Source: Hippopus hippopus (Eukaryota; Mollusca; Bivalvia; Cardiida; Cardiidae). From it: DNA of 64,000 nt. This document shows, piece by piece, positions 44,461-57,518 of this stretch. How positions within the stretch are numbered: position 1 is the stretch's first letter; each line of letters starts with the position of its first letter. The notes beneath the pieces were generated by a model that was not told the origin of the DNA, searched no databases, and saw only the letters and a list, made by a program, of their open reading frames with translations. Both the position numbers and the translations under genes were made by a program. Where the stretch lies: contig OX328108.1 of NCBI GenBank assembly GCA_946811185.2, positions 35,772,493 to 35,836,492 on the forward strand, given 5' to 3'.

Positions 44461-46551
44461 ATTGATACTTTAAATATGCTAAGATGATCAATGTACTGTG
44501 TAGAAACCCCAGAAAATAAGAAAATAATGTCACAAGTGCCTAAAAAAGACTGAATTCTATTGCATAAATCAAACAAAAGGAAATAAATTTTTACTTTTTT
44601 TGTAGCCTCTTTTTACCGTAACAAGAAACCCAGTTACGTTGTCTACTGTCTCATACGTGCCAGGTACGCACCTGGGAAAACACGAAAAATCGACTTACGG
44701 CACATTCCATAGCAGACGACACCTCTTGCTTAAGTGAAATATAGGGAATTTTTTTTGTTCTTTTTTATCTTACTAGGGCCATTTTATTGGCATTGATACT
44801 TTGAATATGCTCAGATGATCAATGTACAGTGTAGAAACCCCAGAAAAGAAGAAAATAATGTCACAAGTGGTTGAAAAAGACTGAAAACTCTTTCAGAAGC
44901 AACTGAATTATATTGCATAAATCAAACAAAGGGAACTAAATTTTTACTTTTTTTGTAATCTCTTTTTACCGTAACAAGAAACCCAGTTACATTGACTACT
45001 GTCTCATACGTGCCAGTTACGCACCCGCGAAAACACGAAAAATCGACTTACGGCACATTCCATAGCAGACGACACCTGTTGCTTAAGTGAAATGTAGTGA
45101 ATTTTTTTTGTTCTTTTTTATTTTACTAGGGCCATTTTATTGGCATTGATACATTGAATATGCTCAGATGATCAATGTACAGTGTAGAAACCCCAGAAAA
45201 CAAGAAAATAATGTCACAAGTGGCCAAAAAAGACTGAAAACTCTTTCAGTAGCAACTGATTTCTATTGCATAAATCAAACAAAGGGAACTAAATTTTATT
45301 ATTATTTTTTTTAATCTCTTTTTACCGTAACAAGAAACCCAATTACATTCACTACCGTCTCATACGTACCAGTTACGCACCCTCGAAAACATGAAAAATC
45401 GACTTACGGCACATTCCATAGCAGACGACACCTGTTGCTTAAGTCAAATATAGGGAATTTTTTTTGTTCTTTTTTATCTTACTAGGCCCATTGAAATGGC
45501 ATTGATACTTTGAATATGCTCAGATGACCAATGTACAGTGTAGAAACCCCAGAAAATAAGAAAATAATGTCACAAGTGGCCAAAAAAGACTGAAAACACT
45601 TTCAGTAGCAACTGATTTCTATTGCATAAATCAAACAAAGGGAACTAAATTTTTACTTTTTTTGTAATCTCTTTTTACCGTAACAAGAAACCGAGTTACG
45701 TTGACTACCGTCTCATACGTGCCAGTTACGCACGAGGGAAAACACGAAAAATCGACTTACGGCACATTCCATAGCAGACGACACCTGTTGCTTCAGTCAA
45801 ATATAGGGATTTTTTTTGTTCTTTTTTATCGTACTAGGGCCATTTTATTGGCATTGGTACTTTGAACATGCTCAGATGATCAATGTACAGTGTAGAAACC
45901 CCAGAAAATAAGAAAATAATGTCACAAGTGGCTGAAATAGACTGAAAACTTTTTCAGAAGCAACTGAATTATATTGCATAAATCAAACAAAGGGAACTAA
46001 ATTTTTACTTTTTTTGTAATCTCTTTTTACCGTAACAAGAAACCCAGTTACATTGACTACTGTCTCATACGTGCCAGTTACGCACCCGCGAAAACACGAA
46101 AAATTGACTTACGGCACATTCCATAGCAGACGACACCTCTTGCTTAAGTCAAATATAGGGAATTTTTTTTGTTCTTTTTTATCTTACTAGGGCCATTTTA
46201 TTGGCATTGATACATTGAATATGCTCAGATGATCAATGTACAGTGTAGAAACCCCAGAAAACAAGAAAATAATGTCACAAGTGGCTGAAAAAGACTGAAA
46301 ACTCTTTCAGTAGCAACTGATTTCTATTGCATAAATCAAACAAAGGGAACTAAATTTTTATTATTTTTTTTTTAATCTCTTTTTATACCGTGACAAGAAA
46401 TCCAGTTGCGTTGACTACCGTCCCATACGTGCCAGTTATGCGCCCGCGAAAAGATGAAAAATCGACTTACGGCACAATCCATAGCAGATGACACCTGTTG
46501 CCTAAGTCAAATATAGGGAATTTTTTTTTTTTTTTTTTGTTTTCTCTTACT
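44461..46551 (+). repeat. Monomer block, 6 units
   Basis: 2.09 kb. The first unit has a ~22-bp deletion near 44,552 (gactgaattctattgc), removing the ctttcagtagcaactga core. Confidence 0.9.
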
Positions 46552-47561
46552 AGGGCCATTGAATTGGTTACGATGACTATCGCACCCATATGTGACCATT
46601 ACGTGCTGTGCATAAAATCATAAAATCAACTAGGACACTTTCGGAGGCAACTGATACCTGTTGCACAAATCAAAGGAAGGTAAACCAAATTCGTTTTCTT
46701 ACCAGGGTCACGAAAAACATTGAACCAATTTTGGTGATCGTGTGAGTCATAAGTCGATTTTATGTTTAACCGATGCGCAAAAACATTGATTCAGAAGCAA
46801 CGGGTTGCTGTTGCATAAACTTTTTCCAATAAGAAATCTTGTTCTTGTTTGAAGAATTTAGAAATAGTCCAATGAAATACAATAAGATGTAAGAATGACT
46901 AATAATAAAAATAGGTAAAATAGATAAAATGGCAAAGTTGGGGATTCAACCTTTGACCATCAGGACCCAAAAAAGGTCTTGGTGCAGGGGTCAAACCCTC
47001 TTTGCGATTGAATAGGCTCAAATGACCCGAAGATTTAACATAGATATACAGAGATTTCCCCCCCCTTCCAATCTGCCAATCAAATCTCAGGCCTCTATTA
47101 AATTATCCAATCACAGAAGCTTTTAGAAAATCAAAATGGCGTCCAATCAGCCAATCAAATCTCATCCCTCTCTTCAAATTATCCAATCAGAAAAGCTTTG
47201 CGAAATTCAATATTGCGCCCAATCAGCCAATCAAATTGCATACACACCTACAGAATCATCCAATCAGAAACCTTTGAGCCATTTGAAATGGCGCCCGAAA
47301 ATATCGATAGAAAACAGTGAACAAGAATCGGCATAAAAATGGATTTTAAGTCTTCTTTGAAGGCTGTTATGCAGTCCTTGGCAAACTGCCAGGCATGCAC
47401 CCTCCACACATGCCAGATTTCACTGAAAATGAGCGAAAATTTAAGAAAACAGGGTGACAGAAGACCTTGTTTTGGTGCCTTCTACCACCTTGCAAGAGTG
47501 ACTTCCCCTGATCTCTTGATTCGATTTGCTTTTCTAATTCAGGCCAACTGCCATACTGTAC
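46552..47561 (+). repeat. Promoter-like module, copy 9 (1,010 bp)
   Basis: acacctacag and cagaaacctttg subgroup, but with cagtccttgg and cttctaccacc together. This is the only copy whose leader frame begins ATG (cataaaaatgg), where the others have cataaaagtgg. Confidence 0.92.
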
Positions 47562-48953
47562 ATTGATACTTTAAAATATGCTAAGATGATCAATGTACAG
47601 TGTAGAAACCCCAGAAAAGAAGAAAATAATGTCACAAGTGGCCAAAAAAGACTGAAAACTCTTTCAGTAGCAACTGATTTCTATTGCATAAATCAAACAA
47701 AGGGAACTAAATTTTTACTTTTTTTGTAGCCTCTTTTTACCGTAACAAGAAACCCAGTTCCGTTGACTACTGTCTCATGCGTGCCAGTTACGCACCCAGG
47801 AAAACACGAAAAATCGACTTACGGCACATTCCATAGCAGACGACACCTCTTGCTTAAGTCAAATATAGGGAATTTTTCTTGTTCTTTTTTATGTTACTAG
47901 GGCCATTTTATTGGCATTGATACTTTGAATATGCTCAGATGATCAATGTACAGTGTAGAAACCCCAGAAAATAATGTCACAAGTGGCTGAAAAATACTGA
48001 AAACTCTTTCAGTAGCAACTGATTTCTATTGCATAAATCAAACAAAAGGAACTAAATTTTCACTTTTTTTGTAATCTCTTTTTACCGTAACAAGAAACCC
48101 AGTTACGTTGACTACTTTCTCATACGTGCCAGTTACGCACCCGCGAAAACACGAAAAATTGACTTACGGCACATTCCATAGCAGACGACACCTGTTGCTT
48201 AAGTCAAATATAGGGAATTATTTTTGTTCTTTTTTATCTTACTAGGGCCATTGAAATGGCAATGATACTTTAAATATGCTCAGATGATCAATGTACAGTG
48301 TAGAAACCCCAGAAAATAAGAAAATAATGTCACAAGTGACTGAAAAAGATTGAAAACTCTTTCAGTAGCAACTGATTTCTATTGCATAAATCAAACAAAG
48401 TGAACTAAATTTTATCATTTTTTTTTTTTTAATCTCTTTTTACCATAACAAGAAACCCAGCTGCGTTGACTACCGTCTGATACGTGCCAGTTACGCACCA
48501 GCGAAAACACGAAAAATCCACTTACCGCACATTCCATAGCAGACATCACCTGTTGCTGAAGTCAAATATAGGGATTTTTATTTGTTCTTTTTTATCTTAC
48601 TAGGGCCATTGAAATGGCATTGATACTTTGATTATGCTCAGATGATCAATGTACACTGTAGAAACCCCAGAAGATAATGTCACAAGTGCCTAAAAAAGAC
48701 TGAAAACTCTTTTAGTAGCAACTGATTTCTATTGCATAAATCAAACAAAGGGAACTAAATTTTTATTATTTTTTTTTAATCTCTTTTTATACCGTGACAA
48801 GAAATCCAGTTGCGTTGACTACCGTCCCATACGTGCCTGTTATGCGCCCGCGAAAACATGAAAAATCGACTTACGGCACATTCCATAGCAGACGACACCT
48901 GTTGCCTAAGTCAAATATAGGAACATTTTTTTTTTTTTTTCGTTTTCTCTTAC
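47562..48953 (+). repeat. Monomer block, 4 units
   Basis: 1.39 kb. Three type A units and a final type B unit. Confidence 0.9.
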
Positions 48954-49964
48954 TAGTGCCATTGAATTGGTTACGATGACTATCGCACCCATACGTGACC
49001 GTTACGTGCTGTGCATAAAATCATAAAATCAACTAGGACACTTTCAGAGGCAATTAATACCTGTTGCACAAATCAAAGAAAGGTAAACCAAATTCGTTTT
49101 CTTACCAGGGTCACGAAAAACATTGAACCAATTTTGGTGACCGTGTGAGTCATAAGTCGATTTTATGTTTAACTGCTGCGCAAAAACATTGATTCAGAAG
49201 CAACGGGTTGCTGTTGCATAAACTTTTTCCAATAAAAAAATCTTGTTCTTGTTTGAAGAATTTAGAAATAGGCCAATGAAATACAATAAGATGTAAGAAT
49301 GACTAATAGTAAAAATAGGTAAAATAGATAAAATGGCAAAGTTAGGGATTCAACCTTTGACCATCAGGACCCAAAAAAGGTCTTGGTGCAGGGGTCAAAC
49401 CCTCTTTGCGATTGAATAGGCTCAAATGACCCGAAGATTTAACATAGATATACAGAGATTTCCCCCCCTTCCAATCTGCCAATCAAATCTCAGGCCTCTA
49501 TTAAATTATCCAATCACAGAAGCTTTTAGAAAATCAAAATGGCGTCCAAGCAGCCAATCAAATCTCATCCCTCTCTTCAAATTATCCAATCAGAAAAGCT
49601 TTGAGAAATTCAATATTGCGCCCAATCAGCCGATCAAATTGCAGACACACCCACAGAATCATCCAATCAGAAAGCTTTGAGACATTTAAAATGGCGCCCG
49701 AAAATATCAATAGAAAACAGTGAACAAGAATCGGCATAAAAGTGGATTTTAAGTCTTCTTTGAAGGCTGTTATGCAGTCCTTGGCAAACTGCCAGGCATG
49801 CACCCTCCACACATGCCAGATTTCACTGAAAATGGGCGAAAATTTAAGAAAACAGGGTGACAGAAGACCTTGTTTTGGTGCCTTCTAGCACCTTGAAAGA
49901 GTGACTTCCCCTGATCTCTTGATTCGATTTGCTTTTCTAATTCAGGCCAACTGCCATATTGTAC
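48954..49964 (+). repeat. Promoter-like module, copy 10 (1,011 bp), most diverged
   Basis: Starts agtgccattg. CCAAT changes are tccaagcag and gccgatc. The DRE motif is lost (tatcaata). There is a stop in the 66-codon frame (gctttgagaa) that other copies keep open. Confidence 0.92.
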
Positions 49965-52410
49965 ATTGATACTTTAAATATGCTAAGATGATCAATGTAC
50001 AGTGTAGAAACCCCAGAAAAGAAGAAAATAATGTGACAAGTGGCCAAAAAAGACTGAAAACTCTTTCAGTAGCAACTGATTTCTATTGCATAAATCAAAC
50101 AAAGGGAACTAAATTTTTACTTTTTTGTAGCCTCTTTTTACCGTAACAAGAAACCCAGTTCCGTTGACTACTGTCTCATACGTGCCAGTTACGCACCCGG
50201 GAAAACACGAAAAATCGACTTACGGCACATTCCATAGCAGACGACACCTGTGCTTGAAGTCAAATATAGGGAATTTTTATTTGTTCTTTTTTATCTTACT
50301 AGGGCCATTTTATTGGCATTGATACTTTGAATATGCTCAGATGATCAATGTACAGTGTAGAAACCCCAGAAAATAATGTCACAAGTGGCTGAAAAAGACT
50401 GAAAACTCTTTCAGTAGCAACTGATTTCTATTGCATAAATCAAACAAAGGGAACTAAATTTTCACTTTTTTTGTAATCTCTTTTTACCGTAACAAGAAAC
50501 CCAGTTACGTTGACTACTGTCTCATACGTGCCAGTTACGCACCCGCGAAAACACGAAAAATTGATTTACGGCACATTCCATAGCAGACGACACCTGTTGC
50601 TTAAGTCAAATATAGGGAATTTTTTTTGTTCTTTTTTATCTTACTAGGGCCATTTTATTGGCATTGATAATTTGAATATGCTCAGATGATGAATGTACAG
50701 TGTAGAAACCCCAGAAAATAATGTCACAAGTGGCTGAAAAAGACTGAAAACTTTTTCAGTAGCAACTGATTTCTATTGCATAAATCAAACAAAGGGAACT
50801 AAATTTTATTATTATTTTTTTTAATCTCTTTTTACCGTAACAAGAAACCCAGTTACGTTGACTACCGTCTCATACGTGCCAGTTACGCACCCGCGAAAAC
50901 AGGAAAAATCGGCTTACGGCACATTCCATAGCAGACGACACCTGTTCCTTAAGTCAAATATAGGGAATTTTTTTTGTTCTTTTTTATCTTACTAGGGCCA
51001 TTTTATTGGCATTGATACTTTGAATATGCTCAGATGATCAATATATAGTATAGAAACCTCAGAAAATAAGAAAATAATGTCACAAGTGGCTGAAAAAGAC
51101 TGAAAACTCTTTCAGTAGCAACTGATTTCTATTGCATAAATCAAACAAAGGGAACTAAATTTTATTATTTTTTTAATCTCTTTTTACCGTAACAAGAAAC
51201 CCAGTTAGGCTGACTACCCTCTCATGCGTGCCAGTTATGTGCGCGGGAAAACACGAAAAATCGACTTACGGCACATTCCATAGCAGACGACACCTGTTGC
51301 TTAAGTCAAATATAGGGAATTTTTTTTGTTCTTTTTTATCTTACTAGGGCCATTGAAATGGCATTGATACTTTGAATATGCTCAGATGATCAATGTACAG
51401 TGTAGAAACCCCAGAAGATAACGTCACAAGACCCTAAAAAACACTGAAAACTTTTTCAGTAGCAACTGATTTCTATTGCATAAATCAAACAAAGGGAACT
51501 AAATTTTTATTATTATTTTTTTTAATCTCTTTTTATACCGTGACAAGAAACCCAGTTACGTTGACTACCGTCCCATACGTGCCAGTTATGCGCCGGCGAA
51601 AACATGAAAAATCGACTTACGGCACATTCCATAGCAGACGACACTTGTTGCCTAAGTCAAATATAGGAAATTTTTTTTGTTCTTTTTTATCTTACTAGGT
51701 CCATTGAAATGGCATTGATACTTTGAATATGCTAAGATGATCAATGTACAGTGTAGAAACCCCAGAAAATAAAAAGGTAAAGTCACAAGTGGCCAAAAAA
51801 GACTGAAAACTCTTTCAGTAGCAGCTGATTTCTATTGCATAAATCAAACAAAGGAAACTAAATTTTTACTTTTTTTGTAATCTCTTTTTACCGTAACAAG
51901 AAACCCAGTTACGTTGACTACTCTCTCATACGTGCCAGTTACGCACCCGGGAAAACACGAAATATCGATTTACGGCACATTCCATAGCAGACGACACCTC
52001 TTGCTTAAGTCAAATATAGGGATTTTTTTTTTGTTCTTTTTTATCTTACTAGGTCCATTTTATTGGCATTGATACTTTGAATATGCTCAGATGATCAATG
52101 TACAGTGTAGAAACCCCAGAAAATAAGAAAATAATGTCACAAGTGGCTGAAAAAGACAGAAAACTCTTTTAGTAGCAACTGATTTCTATAGCATAAATCA
52201 AACAAAGGGAACTAAATTTTTATTATTTTTTTTTAATCTCTTTTTATACCGTGACAAGAAATCCAGTTGCGTTGACTACCGTCCCATACCTTCCAATTAT
52301 GCACCCGCGAAAACATGAAAAATTGACTTACAGCACATTCCATAGCAGACGACACCTGTTGCCTAAGTCAAATATAGGGAAATTTCTTTTTTTTTTCATT
52401 TTCTCTTACT
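49965..52410 (+). repeat. Monomer block, 7 units
   Basis: 2.45 kb. Variants include aggctgactaccctctc near 51,209 and an altered half-2 core (gaccctaaaaaacactg) near 51,430. Confidence 0.9.
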
Positions 52411-53419
52411 AGGGCCATTGAATTGGTTACGATGACTATCGCACCCATACGTGACCATTACGTGCTGTGCATAAAATCATAAAATCAACTAGGACACTTT
52501 CGGAGGCAACTGATACCTGTTGCACAAATAAAAGAAAGGTAAACCAAATTCGTTTTCTTACCAGGGTCACGTAAAACATTGAACCAATTTTGGTGACCGT
52601 GTGAGTCATAAGTCGATTTTATGTTTAACCGCTGCGCAAAAACATTGATTCAGAAGCAACGGGTTGCTGTTGCATAAACTTTTTCCAATAAGAAATCTTG
52701 TTCTTGTTTGAAGAATTTAGAAATAGGCCAATGAAATACAATAAGATGTAAGAATGACTAATAATAAAAATAGGTAAAATAGATAAAATGGCAAAGTTGG
52801 GGATTCAACCTTTGACCATCAGGACCCAAAAAAGGTCTTGGTGCAGGGGTCAAACCCTCTTTGCGATTGAATAGGCTCAAATGACCCGAAGATTTAACAT
52901 AGATATACAGAGATTTCCCCCCCTTCCAATCTGCCAATCAAATCTCAGGCCTCTATTAAATTATCCAATCACAGAAGCTTTTAGAAAATCAAAATGGCGT
53001 CCAATCAGCCAATCAAATCTCATCCCTCTCTTCAAATTATCCAATCAGAAAAGCTTTGCGAAATTCAATATTGCGCCCAATCAGCCAATCAAATTGCAGA
53101 CACACCTACAGAATCATCCAATCAGAAACCTTTGAGCCATTTGAAATGGCGCCCGAAAATATCGATAGAAAACAGTGAACAAGAATCGGCATAAAAGTGG
53201 ATTTTAAGTCTTCTTTGAAGGCTGTTATGCAGTCCTTGGCAAACTGCCAGGCATGCACCCTCCACACATGCCAGATTTCACTGAAAATGGGCGAAAATTT
53301 AAGAAAACAGGGTGACAGAAGACCTTGTTTTGGTGCCTTCTAGCACCTTGCAAGAGTGACTTCCCCTGATCTCTTCATTCGATTTGCTTTTCTAATTCAG
53401 GCCAACTGCCATACTGTAC
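52411..53419 (+). repeat. Promoter-like module, copy 11 (1,009 bp)
   Basis: acacctacag and cagaaacctttg subgroup, with cagtccttgg and cttctagcacc. All nine CCAAT boxes are present. Confidence 0.92.
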
Positions 53420-54103
53420 ATTGATACTTTAAATATGCTAAGATGATCAATGTACAGTGTAGAAACCATAGAAAACAAGAAAATAATGTCACAAGTGGCT
53501 GAAAAAGACTGAAAACTCTTTCAGTAGCAACTGATTTCTATTGCGTAAATCAAACAAAGGGAACTAAATTTTATTATTTTTTTTTAATCTCTTTTTACCG
53601 TAACAAGAAACCCAGTTACGTTGACTACTGTCTCATACTTGCCAGTAACGCACCCGCAAAATCACGAAAAATCGACTTACGGCACATTCCATAGCAGACG
53701 ACACCTGTTGCTTAAGTCAAATATAGGGAATTTTTTTTGTTCATTTTTATCTTACTAGGGCCATTTTATTGGCATTGATACTTTGAATATGCTCAGATGA
53801 TCAATGTACCGTGTAGAAACCCCAGAAGATAATGTCACAAGTGCCTAAAAAAGACTGAAAACTCTTTCAGTAGCAACTGATTTCTATTGCATAAATCAAA
53901 CAAAGGGAACTAAATTTTATTATTTTTTTTTTAATCTCTTTTTTATACCGTGACAAGAAATCCAGTTGCGTTGACTACCGTCCCATACGTGCCAGTTATG
54001 CGCCCGCGAAAACATGAAAAATCGACTTACGGCACATTCCATAGGAGACAACACCTGTTGCCTAAGTCAAATATCGGGAATTTTTTTTTTCCTTTTCTCT
54101 TAC
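53420..54103 (+). repeat. Monomer block, 2 units
   Basis: 684 bp, one type A and one type B unit. Confidence 0.9.
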
Positions 54104-55113
54104 TAGGGCCATTGAATTGGTTACGATGACTATCGCACCCATTCGTGACCGTTACGTGCTGTGCATAAAATCATAAAATCAACTAGGACACTTTCAGAGG
54201 CAACTGATACCTGTTGCACAAATCAAAGAAAGGTAAACCAAATTCGTTTTCTTACCAGGGTCACGAAAAACATTGAACCAATTTTGGTGACCGTGTGAGT
54301 CATAAGTCGATTTTATGTTTAACCGCTGCGCAAAAACATTGATTCAGAAGCAACGGGTTGCTGTTGCATAAACTTTTTCCAATAAGAAATCTTGTTCTTG
54401 TTTGAAGAATTTAGAAATAGGCCAATGAAATACAATAAGATGTAAGAATGACTAATAATAAAAATAGGTAAAATAGATAAAATGGCAAAGTTGGGGATTC
54501 AACCTTTGACCATCAGGACCCAAAAAAGGTCTTGGTGCAGAGGTCAAACCCTCTTTGCGATTGAATAGGCTCAAATGACCCGAAGATTTAACTTAGATAT
54601 ACAGAGATTTCCCCCCCTTCCAATCTGCCAATCAAATCTCAGGCCTCTATTAAATTATCCAATCACAGAAGCTTTTAGAAAATCAAAATGGCGTCCAATC
54701 AGCCAATCAAATCTCATCCCTCTCTTCAAATTATCCAATCAGAAAAGCTTTGCGAAATTCAATATTGCGCCCAATCAGCCAATCAAATTGCAGACATACC
54801 TACAGAATCATCCAATCAGAAACCTTTGAGCCATTTGAAATGGCGCCCGAAAATATCGATAGAAAACAGTGAACAAGAATCGGCATAAAAGTGGATTTTC
54901 AGTCTTCTTTGAAGGCTGTTATGCAGTCCTTGGCAAACTGCCAGGCATGCACCCTCCACACATGCCAGATTTCACTGAAAATGGGCGAAAATTTAAGAAA
55001 ACAGGGTGACAGAAGACCTTGTTTTGGTTAATTCTAGAACTTTGCAAGAGTGACTTCCCCTGTTCTCTTGATTCGATTTGCTTTTCTAATTCAGGCCAAC
55101 TGCCATACTGTAC
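54104..55113 (+). repeat. Promoter-like module, copy 12 (1,010 bp)
   Basis: Close to copy 11. Private changes are acttagatatac, ggattttcagtc and ggttaattctagaac in the leader. Confidence 0.92.
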
Positions 55114-56507
55114 ATTGATACTTTAAATATGCTAAGATGATCAAATGTACTGTGTAGAAACCCCAGAAAAGAAGAAAATAATGTCACAAGTGGCTGAAAA
55201 AGACTGAAAACTCTTTCAGTAGCAACTGATTTCTATTGCATAAATCAAACAAAGGGAACTAAATTTTATTATTTTTTTTTTTAATCTCTTTTTACCGTAA
55301 CAAGAAACCCAGTTACGTTGACTACCGTCTCATACGTGCCAGTTACGCACCCGCGAAAACACGAAAAATCGACTTACGGCACATTCCATAGCAGACGACA
55401 CCTGTTGCTTAAGTCAAATAGAGGGATTTTTATTTGTTCTTTTTTTATCTTACTAGGGCCATTGAAATGGCATTGATACTTTGAATATGCTCAGATGATC
55501 AATGTACAGTGTAGAAACCCCAGAAGATAATGTCACAAGTGCTTAAAAAAGACTGAAAACTCTTTCAGTAGCAACTGATTTCTATTGCATAAATCAAACA
55601 AAGGGAACTAAATTTTTATTATTTTTCCTTAATCTCTTTTTATACCGTGACAAGAAATCCAGTTGCGTTGACTACCGTCCCATACGTGGCAGTTATGCGC
55701 CCGCGAAAACATGAAAAATCAACTTACGGCACATTCCATAGCAGACGACACCTGTTGCTTAAGTCAAATATAGGGAATTTTTTTTGTTCGTTTTTATCTT
55801 ACTAGGCCCATTGAAATGGCATTGATACTTTGAATATGCTCATATGATCAATGTACAGTGTAGAAACCCCAGAAGATAATGTCACAAGTGCCTAAAAAAG
55901 ACTGAAAACTCTTTCAGTAGCAACTGATTTCTATTGCATAAATCAAACAAAGGGAAGTAAATTTTATTATTATTATTTTTTTTTTAATCTCTTTTTACCG
56001 TAACAGGAAACCCAGTTACGTTGCCTACCGTCTCATACGTGCCAGTTACGCACCCGCGAAAAAACGAAAAATCGACTTACGGCACATTCCCTAGCAGGCG
56101 AAACCTGTTGCTTAAGTCAAATATAGGGCATTTTTTTCGTTCTTTTTTATCTTACTAATGCCATTTTATTGGCATTGATACTTTGAATATGCTCAGATGA
56201 TCAATGTACAGTGTAGAAACCCCAGAAGATAATGTCACAAGTGCCTAAAAAAGACTGAAAACTCTTTCAGTAGCAAATGATTTCTATTGCATAAATCAAA
56301 CAAAGGGAACTAAATTTTTATTATTTTTTTTTTAATCTCTTTTTATACTGTGACAAGAAATCCAGTTGCGTTGACTACCGTCCCATACGTGCCAGTTATG
56401 CGCCCTCGAAAACATGAAAAATCGACTTACGGCACATTCCATAGCAGACGACACCTGTTGCCTAAGTCAAAGATAGGGAAATTTTTTTTTTTTCGTTTTC
56501 TCTTACT
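55114..56507 (+). repeat. Monomer block, 4 units
   Basis: 1.39 kb of mixed type A and type B units, ending with type B. Confidence 0.9.
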
Positions 56508-57518
56508 AGGGCCATTGAATTGGTTACGATGACTATCGCACCCATACGTGACCGTTACGTGCTGTGCATAAAATCATAAAATCAACTAGGACACTTTCGG
56601 AGGCAACTGATACCTGTTGAACAAATCAAAGAAAGGTAAACCAAATTCGTTTTCTTACCAGGGTCACGAAAAACATTGAACCAATTTTGGTGACCGTGTG
56701 AGTCATAAGTCGATTTTATGTTTAACCGCTGCGCAAAAACATTGATTCAGAAGCAACGGGTTGCTGTTGCATAAACTTTTTCCAATAAGAAATCTTGTTC
56801 TTGTTTGAAGAATTTAGAAATAGGCCAATGAAATACAATAAGATGTAAGAATGACTAATAATAAAAATAGGTAAAATAGATAAAATGGCAAAGTTGGGGA
56901 TTCAACCTTTGACCATCAGGACCCAAAAAAGGTCTTGGTGCAGGGGTCAAACCCTCTTTGCGATTGAATAGGCTTAAATGACCCGAAGATTTAACATAGA
57001 TATACAGAGATTTCCCGCCCCTTTCCAATCTGCCAATCAAATCTCAGGCCTCTATTAAATTATCCAATCACAGAAGCTTTTAGAAAATCAAAATGGCGTC
57101 CAATCAGCCAATCAAATCTCATCCCTCTCTTCAAATTATCCAATCAGAAAAGCTTTGGGAAATTCAATATTGCGCCCAATCAGCCAATCAAATTGCAGAC
57201 ACACCCACAGGATCATCCAATCAGAAAGCTTTAAGCCATTTGAAATGGCGCCCGAAAATATCGATAGAAAACAGTGAACAAGAATCGGCATAAAAGTGGA
57301 TTTTAAGTCTTCTTTTAAGGCTGTTATGCAGTCCTTGGCAAACTGCCAGGCATGCACCCTCCACACATGCCAGATTTCACTGAAAATGGGCGAAAATTTA
57401 AGAAAACAGGGTGACAGAAGACCTTGTTTTGGTGCCTTCTAGCACCTTGCAAGAGTGACTTCCCCTGATCTCTTGATTCGATTTGCTTTTCTAATTCAGG
57501 CCAACTGCCATACTGTAC
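56508..57518 (+). repeat. Promoter-like module, copy 13 (1,011 bp)
   Basis: All nine CCAAT boxes are present, with cagaaagcttta, cttcttttaagg, cagtccttgg and cttctagcacc. Confidence 0.92.

Noticed and set aside
23898..47566. 75-codon frame in the module leader (DFKSSLKAVMQSL...)
   Set aside because: Most copies begin with GTG rather than ATG (only the copy at 47,339 has ATG), and 10 of 14 copies have an in-frame TAG at the taccacc/tagcacc site. It is not maintained as coding.
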